Shown here: positions 7,832 through 16,678 of the stretch, in pieces | How the letters are laid out: each line of letters opens with the position of its first letter | Position numbering within the stretch: position 1 is the stretch's first letter | Assembly (NCBI RefSeq): GCF_012932375.1 | Contig: NZ_JAAIIG010000002.1 | Coordinates: 1 to 64,000 of the forward strand | Direction of reading: 5' to 3' | Source: Bifidobacterium olomucense | GTDB lineage: Bacteria; Actinomycetota; Actinomycetes; Actinomycetales; Bifidobacteriaceae | Length of the DNA: 64,000 nucleotides | Notes under the pieces: model-generated | Databases searched by the model: none | What the model was told of the DNA's origin: nothing | What the model saw: the letters and a program-made list of their open reading frames with translations, nothing else | Made by a program: the position numbers and the translations under genes

Positions 7832-8961
7832 GACAGCATCTCCCTGTCATGTGCCGGATGGTCGAAACGGGTATTGCCGGCATCGCGAACGTTGATGTTG
7901 CCGTCGCGCACGATGTAGTTCGGCCGGCGCTTGGACTCCAGATACGTGTTCGCCAGGTACCGTCCGATGATGCCCAGGCACATCAGCTGCAGTCCGCCGA
8001 TGAACGTGATGATGCACGCGAGCGATGGCCAACCGGCCACCGGGTCGCCGAACATGGCCGCGCGCACCGCGATGAAACAGGTCGCGCCGAACGCGACAAC
8101 GCACAGCAACAACCCGATATACGAGGCGACGGCCAACGGCACCGTGGAGCATGAGATCAGCCCCTCGATTGCGTAGCGGACCAACGCGAAGAAATTCCAG
8201 CTGGACCTGCCCGCGGCTCGGCGCGTGTTCGGATAGTCGATCCATGCCGTATGGAATCCCACCCATGCGTACAGTCCCTTGGAGAACCGGTTGCGTTCGG
8301 TCAGCGACGTCAGCGCGTCGACGACCCGGCGTCGCATCATACGGAAATCACGCGCACCGTCGGGCACGACGACCGGAGACATGGCGTTCATCAGCCGATA
8401 GAACATATGAGCGCACATGGAACGGACCGGCGGTTCGCCCGCGCGCGTGGTGCGCCGCGTCGCCACGCAATCCAGCGTTGGATCATCGGCCAGCATCGTG
8501 AACATGCGCGGCAGCAACGACGGCGGATCCTGCAGATCCGCGTCCATCACTGCCACGACATCGCCTTGCGCGGCATCCAGTCCGGCGAGCAGCGCGCCCT
8601 CCTTGCCGAAATTGCGCGACAGCGACAGCCAACGAACCACGAACGGGAAGGCGGCGCGCCCGTCGTCACCTGCCGCCGCTCGTCGCAGCAGCACCGCGGT
8701 GCCGTCCGTGGAACCGTCGTCGACCAGCACCAGTTCGGCCGTCGTACCGGGATACGCTGCGATGATCTCACGAACGGCCTGTGCTGCGGCCGACAGAAAC
8801 AACGGCAGACAAGCCTCCTCGTTATGGCAAGGCACGACGACGGACAACGTGACCTGCCTGTCAGGACACGCGCCGCCCGCGGAATCCACCATATTGCGGG
8901 ATTCGCGTTCCGCAGAAGCATGCGCGGTACGACACTGCTGCGGATGCTGCTGATTGCCCAT
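7828..8961 (-). CDS. GT2 polyprenyl-phosphate glycosyltransferase
   Basis: A 377-residue enzyme of the DPMS/GtrB group. LSVVVPCHNEE at about residue 39 opens the GT-A fold, VVAVMDADLQDPP holds the metal-binding aspartates, and two C-terminal hydrophobic segments anchor the protein in the membrane. Such enzymes add a sugar to undecaprenyl phosphate on the inner face. GAAGAAGG precedes the ATG at 8961; the first 38 residues are unusual and an internal start at residue 24 is possible. It is coupled with the following GT39-like gene, so the pair probably glycosylates a cell-wall polymer or protein. Confidence 0.85.
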   Translation of the reverse strand: MGNQQHPQQCRTAHASAERESRNMVDSAGGACPDRQVTLSVVVPCHNEEACLPLFLSAAAQAVREIIAAYPGTTAELVLVDDGSTDGTAVLLRRAAAGDDGRAAFPFVVRWLSLSRNFGKEGALLAGLDAAQGDVVAVMDADLQDPPSLLPRMFTMLADDPTLDCVATRRTTRAGEPPVRSMCAHMFYRLMNAMSPVVVPDGARDFRMMRRRVVDALTSLTERNRFSKGLYAWVGFHTAWIDYPNTRRAAGRSSWNFFALVRYAIEGLISCSTVPLAVASYIGLLLCVVAFGATCFIAVRAAMFGDPVAGWPSLACIITFIGGLQLMCLGIIGRYLANTYLESKRRPNYIVRDGNINVRDAGNTRFDHPAHDREMLS

Positions 8962-9095
8962 GATACTGCCTTCTTCCCCGCGGCTGGCGCCGCCTTGCGC
9001 CTGCCATGCGACCTGCGTCCGATACGATTCCAGTGTGCGTTCACCGAATCGCGGAACATGCCTGTATCGCCCCTGATTCAGCCCTTAATCGTTGT

Positions 9096-9581
9096 TCAGG
9101 GTATGGGGGACGATACAGGGATACTCTGAACGCTGGCTTTCGCGCCTTCTCCGTGAACCGCCGTGGTTCGACCGGAGCGATGTGCATCGTCATGCCGGCA
9201 AGACGGTTCACATTGGTGAGCATGATCGGATCCATTGCCGGTATTATGCCGATTACGGGATGTTTGCACGGTCGCGGCGCCGAACACGGACTGCACGCAG
9301 AACAGTCCCGTGAGGAACACGAACGCGGCGGGACGGTATGTGCGGTAGAAATCAACCATGTCCGGTTGTGCGTATGGCATCGCGATGGTGTACGCGCAGC
9401 CGGCGAGCAAAGCGACGGATAGCGAGCCGATCAGCAGTGCGATGACGGCGGAACACAGTCGCCGTCGATCCCCGCACGCATGTGCAAGCCCGCGGAACGC
9501 CAGCGTGACGCAAATGCTGACCAGCAGGTAGCACACCAGCCCATACGTGGGCAGCATGTCGATAATCAGCAGATCCTTCAT
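9096..9581 (-). CDS. small membrane protein, LLIIDMLPTYG family, copy 2, altered C-terminus
   Basis: A paralogue of the 107-residue protein at 5622-5945, with the same first segment and the QPDMxDFYxxYRPA motif. Residues up to about 110 align, but where the first copy ends in a short basic tail this frame runs on for some 50 low-complexity residues rich in His, Ser and Arg. This suggests loss of the original stop by a small indel near 9250. The start at 9581 lies 11 bases after the stop of the upstream gene; AAAGA is the only ribosome site. It is the second gene of the unit controlled by operator site B. Confidence 0.55.
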   Translation of the reverse strand: MKDLLIIDMLPTYGLVCYLLVSICVTLAFRGLAHACGDRRRLCSAVIALLIGSLSVALLAGCAYTIAMPYAQPDMVDFYRTYRPAAFVFLTGLFCVQSVFGAATVQTSRNRHNTGNGSDHAHQCEPSCRHDDAHRSGRTTAVHGEGAKASVQSIPVSSPIP

Positions 9582-9592
9582 GGAAGATTCTT

Positions 9593-10072
9593 TCAAATCA
9601 GGCATTCGAAGAAATGCCATTCCGAGGAATCAGCATCACGGATGATAATCAGCGTACCGTTCTCGTTGTCTATCTCCCTATGAGGCTGATCGTACAGATC
9701 ATCAAGTTGTGTTCCCAGATCCAACTGCAGAGTCGTATTCGTTTCCTTGACTATACGTATGTTCTCCCGGGACAATCGACCACTGGAGTACTCCCTGCCG
9801 TCCAGAATGGTGCCATTAGCTTTTCCCGGGTCGGCAGTGATCTTCACGTACCTGTACCCGTCTCCGTGAAAACTCTCCTCTTCCTTACTGACGATTGCCC
9901 TCGCATCCTTGGGAAATGAGATCGAGAACCTCTGCGACAAATTCAAAACCGGACTATAGCTTTGGTATCGCGCCCATCCGAACCACAATCCCGCCACCAC
10001 TAATGCCGTGATGAACGCAATAGCGATGATCGTTCCGACACGGCCATCATCTTTCCATATGCGGTTTCCCAT
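9593..10072 (-). CDS. single-pass membrane protein of unknown function
   Basis: A 159-residue protein: short basic N-terminus, one transmembrane helix (IIAIAFITALVVAGLWFGW), then an extracellular domain of about 120 residues containing RFSISFPKDARAI and EWHFFECLI. I do not recognise a family. AGGAGG is placed seven bases before the ATG at 10,072. The palindrome at 10,147-10,166 is 75 bases upstream and is shared with the divergent response regulator gene. It could be a sensor or accessory protein for the adjacent two-component system. Confidence 0.65.
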   Translation of the reverse strand: MGNRIWKDDGRVGTIIAIAFITALVVAGLWFGWARYQSYSPVLNLSQRFSISFPKDARAIVSKEEESFHGDGYRYVKITADPGKANGTILDGREYSSGRLSRENIRIVKETNTTLQLDLGTQLDDLYDQPHREIDNENGTLIIIRDADSSEWHFFECLI

Positions 10073-10146
10073 CCGCGGCCTCCTAGCCTTCGTCGCGCAC
10101 CAACAAATCTCATTGAATCCAAGCACGCTCCGCAAGCGCAATGTCA

Positions 10147-10166
10147 TGTCAAGCAATCGCATGACA
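10147..10166. promoter_or_regulatory. response-regulator operator, site B
   Basis: TGTCAAGCAATCGCATGACA in the divergent intergenic region between the 159-residue membrane protein and the response regulator. The first bases overlap an extra half-site (TGTCATGTCA). It would allow one regulator to control both directions, including itself. It shares all arm positions with site C at 12,479. Confidence 0.68.
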
Positions 10167-10220
10167 GCGATGCCGTTTCATGCCGGGAAACCAATGGTCA
10201 CCGGCGGTACAGTGGGCTTT

Positions 10221-10919
10221 ATGGGACTTAGAAGCGAGCCGGAGACGGCGGGCGTGATCCGTATCGGCGTGTTGGATAATGATCCGTTCGCGTTGGATGC
10301 GATGTGTGCGATGATCGCGGCCATGTCCCGGGATTTCCGCATCGTGTGGAGCACGGGGTCGCCGGCGGTGGCGATCGAGCACTGCCACAACGCGCATACG
10401 CGGCCGGACGTGCTCGTGCTGGACATGGCGTTGGGCGGCATCACCGGCGCGGACGTGTGCCGGCGCATCCGGCGCAGGACGAGCGAGGTGGGCGTCATCT
10501 GCGTCACCTCGTATTCGACGGACGCCTACCGGGATGAAGCGATCAAAGCCGGTGTGCAGGGACTGCTCGCCAAGGAACAGCTCAAAACCGACATCGCCGA
10601 CGCGGTGCGTCGGGCGGCCGTCGGGAAGCCAACCGCCGCGCAGGCCTCCTTGGGATTCCATGACGCGGCATCGGCGCATGCGCTGCTGTCCGGCACGGTG
10701 CCGGCGAGGATGTCCGATGACATGAAGGACTCGTTGTCCGCGCGCGAGAAGGACATCCTGCGCTTGTACGCGCAGCGCTTGACCACCGATGAGATCGCGG
10801 CCCGGCTGGGCATTACCAAGGGCAGTGTGTTCACGTACGTGCACCGGGCGGCCGAGAAATTCGGCGTGGCCAGCCGCAGGGAGGTGCTGGAAGCATGCGC
10901 CAGATACGATCTGCTGTAA
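10221..10919 (+). CDS. LuxR/NarL-family response regulator 1
   Basis: A 232-residue response regulator: receiver domain with the phosphate-accepting D68 in LVLDMALGG and conserved acidic residues in VLDNDP, then a LuxR helix-turn-helix near residues 170-225 (LSAREKDILRLYAQ, TTDEIAARLGITKGSVFTYV). The start ATG at 10,221 has no clear ribosome site; a GTG at 10,254 preceded by GGAG is an alternative. Its 3' end overlaps the kinase gene by 25 bases. A paralogue with the same overlap lies at 30,723. Likely binds the palindromes at 6018, 10,147 and 12,479. Confidence 0.88.
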   Translation: MGLRSEPETAGVIRIGVLDNDPFALDAMCAMIAAMSRDFRIVWSTGSPAVAIEHCHNAHTRPDVLVLDMALGGITGADVCRRIRRRTSEVGVICVTSYSTDAYRDEAIKAGVQGLLAKEQLKTDIADAVRRAAVGKPTAAQASLGFHDAASAHALLSGTVPARMSDDMKDSLSAREKDILRLYAQRLTTDEIAARLGITKGSVFTYVHRAAEKFGVASRREVLEACARYDLL

Positions 10920-12097
10920 ACCGGCTTATCGGACGAGTCGGTTCGGGCGACGACCATCCGGTCATCGCTGTTGTCTGCGTGCTGCTGGCTGCGGCCCTCA
11001 TCGCGGAATACATGGCCCGGGCCACGGCGGATGCCTCCTCGACGGTGAGCGTGCAGCATCTTGTCTTGGTTCTGGTGATGCTCGTCGGTCTGATCGGCGG
11101 CATGTTCCGCCCGCGATGGTTCCTGTGGGCGGCGCTCGTGGCCGGCGAGATGCTCATGCTGGCGATGCCGATGATCACGCCGCTTGCCGTCATCATCACC
11201 TGCACCGGGTTCCTCGCCTATCTGGACACTTGGTCGGGTGCGATCGCCACCGGCATGCTGCTCATCTCCACCACGTTCGGCGTCGAACCCGGCAGCGGCC
11301 GACTGCTGGTGGCGACATTGCAGAACCTCGCGTTCTATTGCTTCCCGCTATTGACCGGCCTGTTGCTGCACATGATGCGGCAGCGTGACCATGACTCGTA
11401 TCTGCTGCGCCGCCGGCAGGAACGCGAGGACACGGCCCGCAGCCTGCACGACACCATCAGCAACGATCTCGCCTATCTCATCCTGCGCATCGACCACGCC
11501 GAGACCAACGGCATGCCCAACAGCGAACATGAATACCGCCGGCAGCTCCGGGAGCTACGCGATGCGGCCGATCGCGCCATGATCCACACGCACGCGGTCA
11601 TCGACTCGCTTGAGGAACATTCGGAGCAACAGTCGCAATCATCACAACCGTCGGAACCGCGCAGCACGACAACACTTCCGTTGGAACCGGCCGTAGATCA
11701 CGCCGCCGTGCAACAGGCGGAGTTGCAATCCCTGATCGACGATGAGGAGGCGAAACTCGAATCGCTCGGCTTCACCGGCGACAACTTGCTCGGCGAACTC
11801 CGCCATCCGCTCTCCCCCGGCATGATGCGACTACTCACGGGCCTGCTGACGGAACTCTACACGAACATCGCCAAGCACGCTGACCCGTCCGAATGGTACG
11901 CCGTCTCCATCAGCTTCGATGCCGAGGAGATCCGCATCTCCGTCAGCGACACCATCGCCGAGCATGACGGGAAGCTTGGATTGGGCAGCGGCCTCGCCCG
12001 TTACCGCACCATCATCGAAAAAGCCGGCGGCAGCTTCACCATCCACACGGAACAGCGACACTGGCAACTAGATGCCACCATCCCAAACAAGCTGTGA
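10895..12097 (+). CDS. sensor histidine kinase 1
   Basis: A 400-residue NarX/DesK-like kinase. About six membrane segments fill residues 22-160 with almost no extracytoplasmic domain, so it probably senses within the membrane. The phosphorylated histidine is H185 in SLHDTISNDLAYL. The ATPase part shows ELYTNIAKHADP (N box) and KLGLGSGLARYRTI (G box). The linker between residues 240 and 270 is rich in Ser, Gln and Glu. The gene starts inside the regulator gene. The closest relative in the window is the kinase at 31,394. Confidence 0.88.
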   Translation: MRQIRSAVNRLIGRVGSGDDHPVIAVVCVLLAAALIAEYMARATADASSTVSVQHLVLVLVMLVGLIGGMFRPRWFLWAALVAGEMLMLAMPMITPLAVIITCTGFLAYLDTWSGAIATGMLLISTTFGVEPGSGRLLVATLQNLAFYCFPLLTGLLLHMMRQRDHDSYLLRRRQEREDTARSLHDTISNDLAYLILRIDHAETNGMPNSEHEYRRQLRELRDAADRAMIHTHAVIDSLEEHSEQQSQSSQPSEPRSTTTLPLEPAVDHAAVQQAELQSLIDDEEAKLESLGFTGDNLLGELRHPLSPGMMRLLTGLLTELYTNIAKHADPSEWYAVSISFDAEEIRISVSDTIAEHDGKLGLGSGLARYRTIIEKAGGSFTIHTEQRHWQLDATIPNKL

Positions 12098-12123
12098 ACC
12101 ATCGGTAGGTTCAGCGGCTTGGG

Positions 12124-12408
12124 TTACAGGAGCGCAATCACCAGAGCGACAGCCACCAGACCTGCGGCTACGCCAATTCCTATGGCAAGGAGAGGCTTTT
12201 GTTGACCGTTGCTTTTCGCAGCGGCGATCAACGCCATGACCAGCAGTAGCACTCCGACGGCTCGGCAGAGCAGGCTCAAGACGTCTTCCGGGATCGCAAA
12301 CGCGAGAGCCTGCAATGCTATGGATGCGCACACCAGGATCACGATCAGCCGTCTGGTGCCGTCGTTTTGTACCGACGTGTTATGAGTGGACTTTTCCATT
12401 GCGATCAT
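12124..12408 (-). CDS. small two-helix membrane protein
   Basis: A 94-residue protein with a hydrophilic N-terminus of about 30 residues and two or three hydrophobic helices (LIVILVCASIALQALAFAIP; VGVLLLVMALIAAA; IGIGVAAGLVAVALVIALL). AAGGAAGGGAA precedes the ATG at 12,408; an ATG nine bases further in is an alternative. It converges on the kinase gene. Operator site C is 71 bases upstream. No family recognised; its small size and regulation suggest an envelope immunity or stress peptide, which is inference. Confidence 0.6.
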   Translation of the reverse strand: MIAMEKSTHNTSVQNDGTRRLIVILVCASIALQALAFAIPEDVLSLLCRAVGVLLLVMALIAAAKSNGQQKPLLAIGIGVAAGLVAVALVIALL

Positions 12409-12478
12409 TTCCCTTCCTTGGAACTCGGTTTCGTCGCTATATCCATTCAATCCAAGAACGGCCGACGGGATAACATGC

Positions 12479-12498
12479 TGTCAAGCAATCGCATGACA
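12479..12498. promoter_or_regulatory. response-regulator operator, site C
   Basis: TGTCAAGCAATCGCATGACA, identical to site B, upstream of the 94-residue membrane protein. It lies near the left edge of the element-like block that starts with the integrase fragment. Confidence 0.65.
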
Positions 12499-12576
12499 GC
12501 TGCATCGCATTATCAATCGTCAGAGTGCGTTTCCATACTTGTGATCTTTGCGGGCATAACTGCCGGTGAAGGTTCT

Positions 12577-12850
12577 TTATCCGTCTCCCGTTCCTCGCGC
12601 CTCGTATCCGCGGGCTTGTTCGATGACAGTGCGCAGCATGCGGCCGCTGACGGTAATGTAGCCCTGCGTGGTGGCGAGGCTTTCGTGGCCGAGCAGTTCC
12701 TTGATGGCCATGACGTTGCCGTTGGAGGTGATGTACGCGGCCGTGGCGAACCTGCGGCGCGGGGAGTGAGGAGAATCCGGTGGCGTCCTTGACGAGGCGG
12801 TACACGGCTAGCGGGGCGCCCCGTTCGTGTTTTGCGCTTGTAGCGTTGGC
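12577..12850 (-). pseudogene. tyrosine recombinase C-terminal fragment
   Basis: Translation of the minus strand gives the C-terminal catalytic part of a phage-type integrase: PHSPRRRFATAAY (box H-x-x-R), AIKELLGHESLATTQGYITV (second histidine and the nucleophile tyrosine), ending at TAA 12,577-12,579. Upstream, LVKDATGF is in another frame, so there is a one-base shift near 12,775, and the N-terminal two thirds are missing. The fragment stops where the neighbouring 297-residue gene ends. It marks an old integration event or deletion at the left side of the block. Confidence 0.7.
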
Positions 12851-12851
12851 A

Positions 12852-13745
12852 TCAGAAGTCAATCTCGGCGGCGAGGGTCTCGGCTTCCTCCCGTTCCTTC
12901 GCGTGTGCGGGGAGATTTTCGATGACCTTCTGAATCGTGGTGTCACCGGTCTCGTCGTGGGCCGTGCCGGTGCCGATGATGATGTAGGCGGCTCCGGTCG
13001 CTTCGCGTTTGTCTCGGAGCGCTTCGAGACCCCTGATGGGCTTGCCGCTGCACGTGAACATGAGCATGTCCACGGTGACGTTACCGTCCGGGGATCCGTC
13101 CCTCGGGTACGTTTCGAGGCTCGCCGCATACTCGTCGCCGAGGAACTGCTTCGTGGCGTTGTTGATCCGCTCGCCCCAGTCACGCTCCTTGGTCTCGTCG
13201 ACCGGCGCGAGGTCATCGAAAGGCACGTACCCCGGCGTGGAGCATTGTCCGACCTTCTTGCCGTTCCTGACGCCATACAGGACATCCTCCCAAGCGACCG
13301 GCGTTTTCTCCGTGGTGAGGTGCACCATCGCAAGTGAGGCGTCAAAGCAATCCCAGCCGTTCTCCACAGGCTCGTCGCTCGTGGTGAGAAGCACATCAAG
13401 TACCGGTTTGTTGCGGCGCGTGATGACGATGCGGTTATAGGTCTCAATCCCCATCTGTGTGGAGACGGGAAGCGCGAGGAAACCGGAGCCGAGATACCGC
13501 TTCGCCATGATGGCGAGAAGGCCCGCCGCCTCGAAGCTCGTCCCGGGCATCGTACGGTCCTGCACCCCGAACGGGATGAGTGAACTGAGCTTCGGCAGAC
13601 CAGCATCCGACGATGGCTTCACCGGGATGAACTGGTCACCCTCCTCGGGCTTCAGCCTAACGACCTGCGCGACCGTTCTCTTGCCGTTCGTCGGCGCCTT
13701 CGCCAGCACGTCGCTGAGACGGTACTCACCAATGTTCTTTGACAT
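12852..13745 (-). CDS. hypothetical element protein, 297 aa
   Basis: A soluble 297-residue acidic protein with no membrane segment and no recognised domain. AAGGAAG stands before the ATG at 13,745. It follows the helicase gene on the same strand and may take part in replication of the element. The C-terminal part (AAYIIIGTGTAHDETGDTT) and the central DVLYGVRNGKKVGQ segment are the most structured-looking regions. Function unknown. Confidence 0.6.
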   Translation of the reverse strand: MSKNIGEYRLSDVLAKAPTNGKRTVAQVVRLKPEEGDQFIPVKPSSDAGLPKLSSLIPFGVQDRTMPGTSFEAAGLLAIMAKRYLGSGFLALPVSTQMGIETYNRIVITRRNKPVLDVLLTTSDEPVENGWDCFDASLAMVHLTTEKTPVAWEDVLYGVRNGKKVGQCSTPGYVPFDDLAPVDETKERDWGERINNATKQFLGDEYAASLETYPRDGSPDGNVTVDMLMFTCSGKPIRGLEALRDKREATGAAYIIIGTGTAHDETGDTTIQKVIENLPAHAKEREEAETLAAEIDF

Positions 13746-13757
13746 GATTGCTTCCTT

Positions 13758-13862
13758 CTACTTTGGCAGAGGGCCGGAGACCAAAACCGACCAACTGTTC
13801 CACCGACACGGCCATTGCCGTATCGTCGCCAGGAAAAAGATTGCAGTTCTCCCGTGCATCAT
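13758..13862 (-). CDS. possible 34-aa hydrophobic peptide
   Basis: An ORF of 34 codons starting ATGATG after AAGGGGAACTGA and ending at TAG just before the ribosome site of the 297-residue gene. The product has a short hydrophobic centre (AIFFLATI). A longer frame through 13,726-14,088 also encodes a hydrophobic helix but has only a TTG start and no ribosome site, so the coding frame in this 385-base gap is uncertain. Confidence 0.25.
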   Translation of the reverse strand: MMHGRTAIFFLATIRQWPCRWNSWSVLVSGPLPK

Positions 13863-14130
13863 TCAGTTCCCCTTGCACGGAGCTGGTTTCCCCGCTCCTA
13901 GTTCTTCCTATCAACGAGAGTCCGAGAACGAACGGAACCGTGAAAAGAAACGTGAAAAGGGCCGCCCGCAAGTTCCGTGAAACAGCAGACGCGAGTTGGT
14001 CCGGGCGACCCAGAAGGAAGCCCCGATGGGGCGGGACACTCGAATCATATCCAGAGGAACCCAGCACGACGTGCCACTCACGGGCCAAACAAGGTGCGGC
14101 GCACGTGGTCTGCGTTGTGCTGAGTGCTCG

Positions 14131-16491
14131 TCAGTCGTTGCTGATCGCTTCCTTCAGCTCGGGTATCGGCTCGCCGTACGACGCGCCCTTCTTCGCGGTG
14201 CGGAGGAGACCGGCGAGGCCGTCGATGTCTGTCACTGCCTTGATGGCCTTGCCATTCGAATCGGTAAGGTTCACCTTGCAGCCCGGCAGTGAGATGGTGT
14301 TCCCGTCACTTACCTCCGCCGCCATGGTCAGGCAGATGCTCGTGTTCGGCGCGTGGAACAGCAGTTGGGTCGTGTCAGGCTCGACGTTGTGAGTGTCGCT
14401 GGTGACGAGTTCTGCAGTGTATCCCGCACCGCACCTGTCCATGAGATACCCGTTGATGCGCTCGATGAGCTGCTCCATGGTCAGGTCCCCCGTAACCTTC
14501 GGCTTGCTGGGAACCATGCCCCACGCCTTGCGCAGCTTGTCGGGATTGAGGGCAATCACACGCTGGCGTTTCCCATCGAGAGTGCGGCGCGGGTCGTTCT
14601 TCTTGTCGCGCTTCCAAGAGATACCGTTCTGGTCGAGGAACGCCTCGCGGTTCGTCAGGTGAGGGAGCATGGTCTCCGGGAACTTCGGGCTGGCGACGAT
14701 ACCCGTCTGTGGATCCTTCGAGACCCCGTTCATCAGGTCACGCGCGTACTGGTCGTCGTGGAGTGTCCGTATCAGCTCGGTGACCTCCGGGTCGTGTCGG
14801 GTGATGGCGTTCGCGGCGTTCGACTGGTCGTCCATGGACAGTTCGGCGAGCATACCCTCGAAGCCCTGCTTCCTTTGAGCCTGACGTTCCCGGAGGAGCT
14901 TGACCCCATGCCACAGCATCTCGGCGAGGCAGTAGTCCGTGGAGGCTACGTAGTCGTACCGGCTCAGCACCTGCTTGGCTTCAGTGCGCGTGTCGGTGTA
15001 CTGCATCCGCTTGCCCCGACCATCAAGCATCGGCGCGTGCCATTCCTCGGTCGGCGACTTCTGAAGCGTGATAGTGACGCGACGGCGACCCACCGCATTG
15101 ATGTCCGGCATCTCGTCCGGCTTGTTCGTGGTGAGTATCACCAGAACATGGCACCAGAAGGCCTGCGAGCCGCCGTGCCAGCGGGCGATCTGCATATTCC
15201 CAGTGGTCAGCTCGTTCAGCGGCGGCATGCAGTCCGAGGTGACTTTCTCCGCCTCCTCCACGATCGCGTAGTCCTTGCCCATGAGGTTCATGTACTGGAG
15301 GCCGGCTTCGAAGCCACCCTTCATGAGTTCGTTCAGCTTGATGCCCGATGCGGCTATCGAGTGGAACATGCGCGTGAATCCCTTGACGAACATGGACTTG
15401 CCAGTGCCGCCGTCGTCGCTCATGAGCACGTACCCGCCCTCGTCGTTCTGGCACACCATGGGCCATACCAGCGACATGCACAACAGGTCGAATGGACGCT
15501 GCCCCACGAGCGGCGCAATCTGATTCAGTGCGAGGCCACCGGTAGGCACGAGGATGTCCTGCTGCGGGTCCTCGAACGGGCCGAGCTTGATGTCATCCAG
15601 TGACCCGTCGCCAGAAACCACGTGCATCGCGGGCTTCCCGTTTTCCCGTACAAGGAAGCGGGTCAGCTTCAGGACGTTGTGGACGCCCTCCACCTGGCTC
15701 ATGAGGCGCAGTATGGCCTGTAGCTCATCCACACCGAGTTGCAAGCGGCCAGCCGCAAGTTCGGGGCGCATCGCACCAATCCGGTTCTCGCCGAACAGCT
15801 TGTACACGCCGTACTTCCTCGCGGCGAGGAGCAACTTCACGTCATCCTCGTCCGGCTCGTCATCAGGCTCAGCGTCCTCACCGAACACCTGCTTGAACCC
15901 CTTGCGGTACTTCTCGTCATTCTTCACGAGTTTCTCGAAATCCGCGACACTCGTGCCTATCACGGATGATTCGTTCTCGACAACCTTCGCCTCGGACACG
16001 CCCCCGATTGCGGCCTCGGCACGATACCCGTACCGGCCAAGCATCAGCGCGCCGATGATGAAGGCGGGCTGGTTGTAGTCCTCGGCGAGCCGTTCCTTCT
16101 TCCGGAAGCCGCGCTTCGATGAGCCGCTCACCGAAACGCCCTTGTCCTTGTTCTGAGGTGCCCATTCAAAACGCAGGTCCGGGTCATCCAGACCTATCTG
16201 CCAGTAGACATTCTTGTTGTCACGCACAATCCCCCAACCGTCACGGATCTTCTCTTTCGTGCGGTACAGGCAGATGCTCTGCATCAGACGAACCGTCTTC
16301 GATGTGGGGTACACGCTCAGCAACTCATCCGGAACGATGCGCTCGGCCTCATCGTCGGAAACGCCCTCTATACGGAGAGTCGCGCAGTCGTATTCCTTGC
16401 TCCAACCCGGAGCCAGCTTCATAGCCATGGGTCGATACCTTTCAACCACTTCGCAAGACAGGAGTTCAGCCCCATCTGCGAAAAACTTCAT
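14131..16491 (-). CDS. SF3-type helicase, replication protein of mobile element
   Basis: A 786-residue protein whose centre is a superfamily 3/D5-like helicase: Walker A DDGGTGKS at residues 359-367, Walker B YAIVEEAEK near 408, and sensor ILTTN near 452. The N-terminal 330 residues have no clear primase catalytic triad but probably bind DNA; the C-terminal 250 residues resemble primase-helicase tails. Such proteins unwind DNA at plasmid or phage origins. The start at 16,491 overlaps an upstream frame by ATGA; a start at 16,428 with a GAAAGG site is the alternative. The large inverted-repeat region directly upstream could be its origin. Confidence 0.75.
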   Translation of the reverse strand: MKFFADGAELLSCEVVERYRPMAMKLAPGWSKEYDCATLRIEGVSDDEAERIVPDELLSVYPTSKTVRLMQSICLYRTKEKIRDGWGIVRDNKNVYWQIGLDDPDLRFEWAPQNKDKGVSVSGSSKRGFRKKERLAEDYNQPAFIIGALMLGRYGYRAEAAIGGVSEAKVVENESSVIGTSVADFEKLVKNDEKYRKGFKQVFGEDAEPDDEPDEDDVKLLLAARKYGVYKLFGENRIGAMRPELAAGRLQLGVDELQAILRLMSQVEGVHNVLKLTRFLVRENGKPAMHVVSGDGSLDDIKLGPFEDPQQDILVPTGGLALNQIAPLVGQRPFDLLCMSLVWPMVCQNDEGGYVLMSDDGGTGKSMFVKGFTRMFHSIAASGIKLNELMKGGFEAGLQYMNLMGKDYAIVEEAEKVTSDCMPPLNELTTGNMQIARWHGGSQAFWCHVLVILTTNKPDEMPDINAVGRRRVTITLQKSPTEEWHAPMLDGRGKRMQYTDTRTEAKQVLSRYDYVASTDYCLAEMLWHGVKLLRERQAQRKQGFEGMLAELSMDDQSNAANAITRHDPEVTELIRTLHDDQYARDLMNGVSKDPQTGIVASPKFPETMLPHLTNREAFLDQNGISWKRDKKNDPRRTLDGKRQRVIALNPDKLRKAWGMVPSKPKVTGDLTMEQLIERINGYLMDRCGAGYTAELVTSDTHNVEPDTTQLLFHAPNTSICLTMAAEVSDGNTISLPGCKVNLTDSNGKAIKAVTDIDGLAGLLRTAKKGASYGEPIPELKEAISND

Positions 16492-16673
16492 TCCGACATC
16501 GAGCCGGAACCTTGTGCCGAGGAAATATCGTGGATTGCCTCATTCGGCCCCGAATAGTGGCGGAGCATCGCTCCTATACTTGCTATCAAGCGCGAGACGA
16601 AAACGACCAAGGCCGTTGCAAATACAGGGAAAAACGGATTGGACGTACACGGGATGCAAAGCCAGGACAGCAT
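16488..16673 (-). CDS. possible small two-helix membrane protein
   Basis: A 61-residue frame with one or two hydrophobic stretches (MLSWLCIPCTSNPFFPVF; ATALVVFVSRLIASIG) whose stop overlaps the helicase start in an ATGA. There is no convincing ribosome site. Coupling is the only argument for it being real. Confidence 0.28.
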   Translation of the reverse strand: MLSWLCIPCTSNPFFPVFATALVVFVSRLIASIGAMLRHYSGPNEAIHDISSAQGSGSMSE

Positions 16674-16678
16674 CACGA

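Noticed and set aside
13726..14088. 120-codon frame with a hydrophobic helix upstream of the 297-residue gene
   Set aside because: Only a TTG start without ribosome site and overlap with a competing short frame that has a better start; evidence insufficient.
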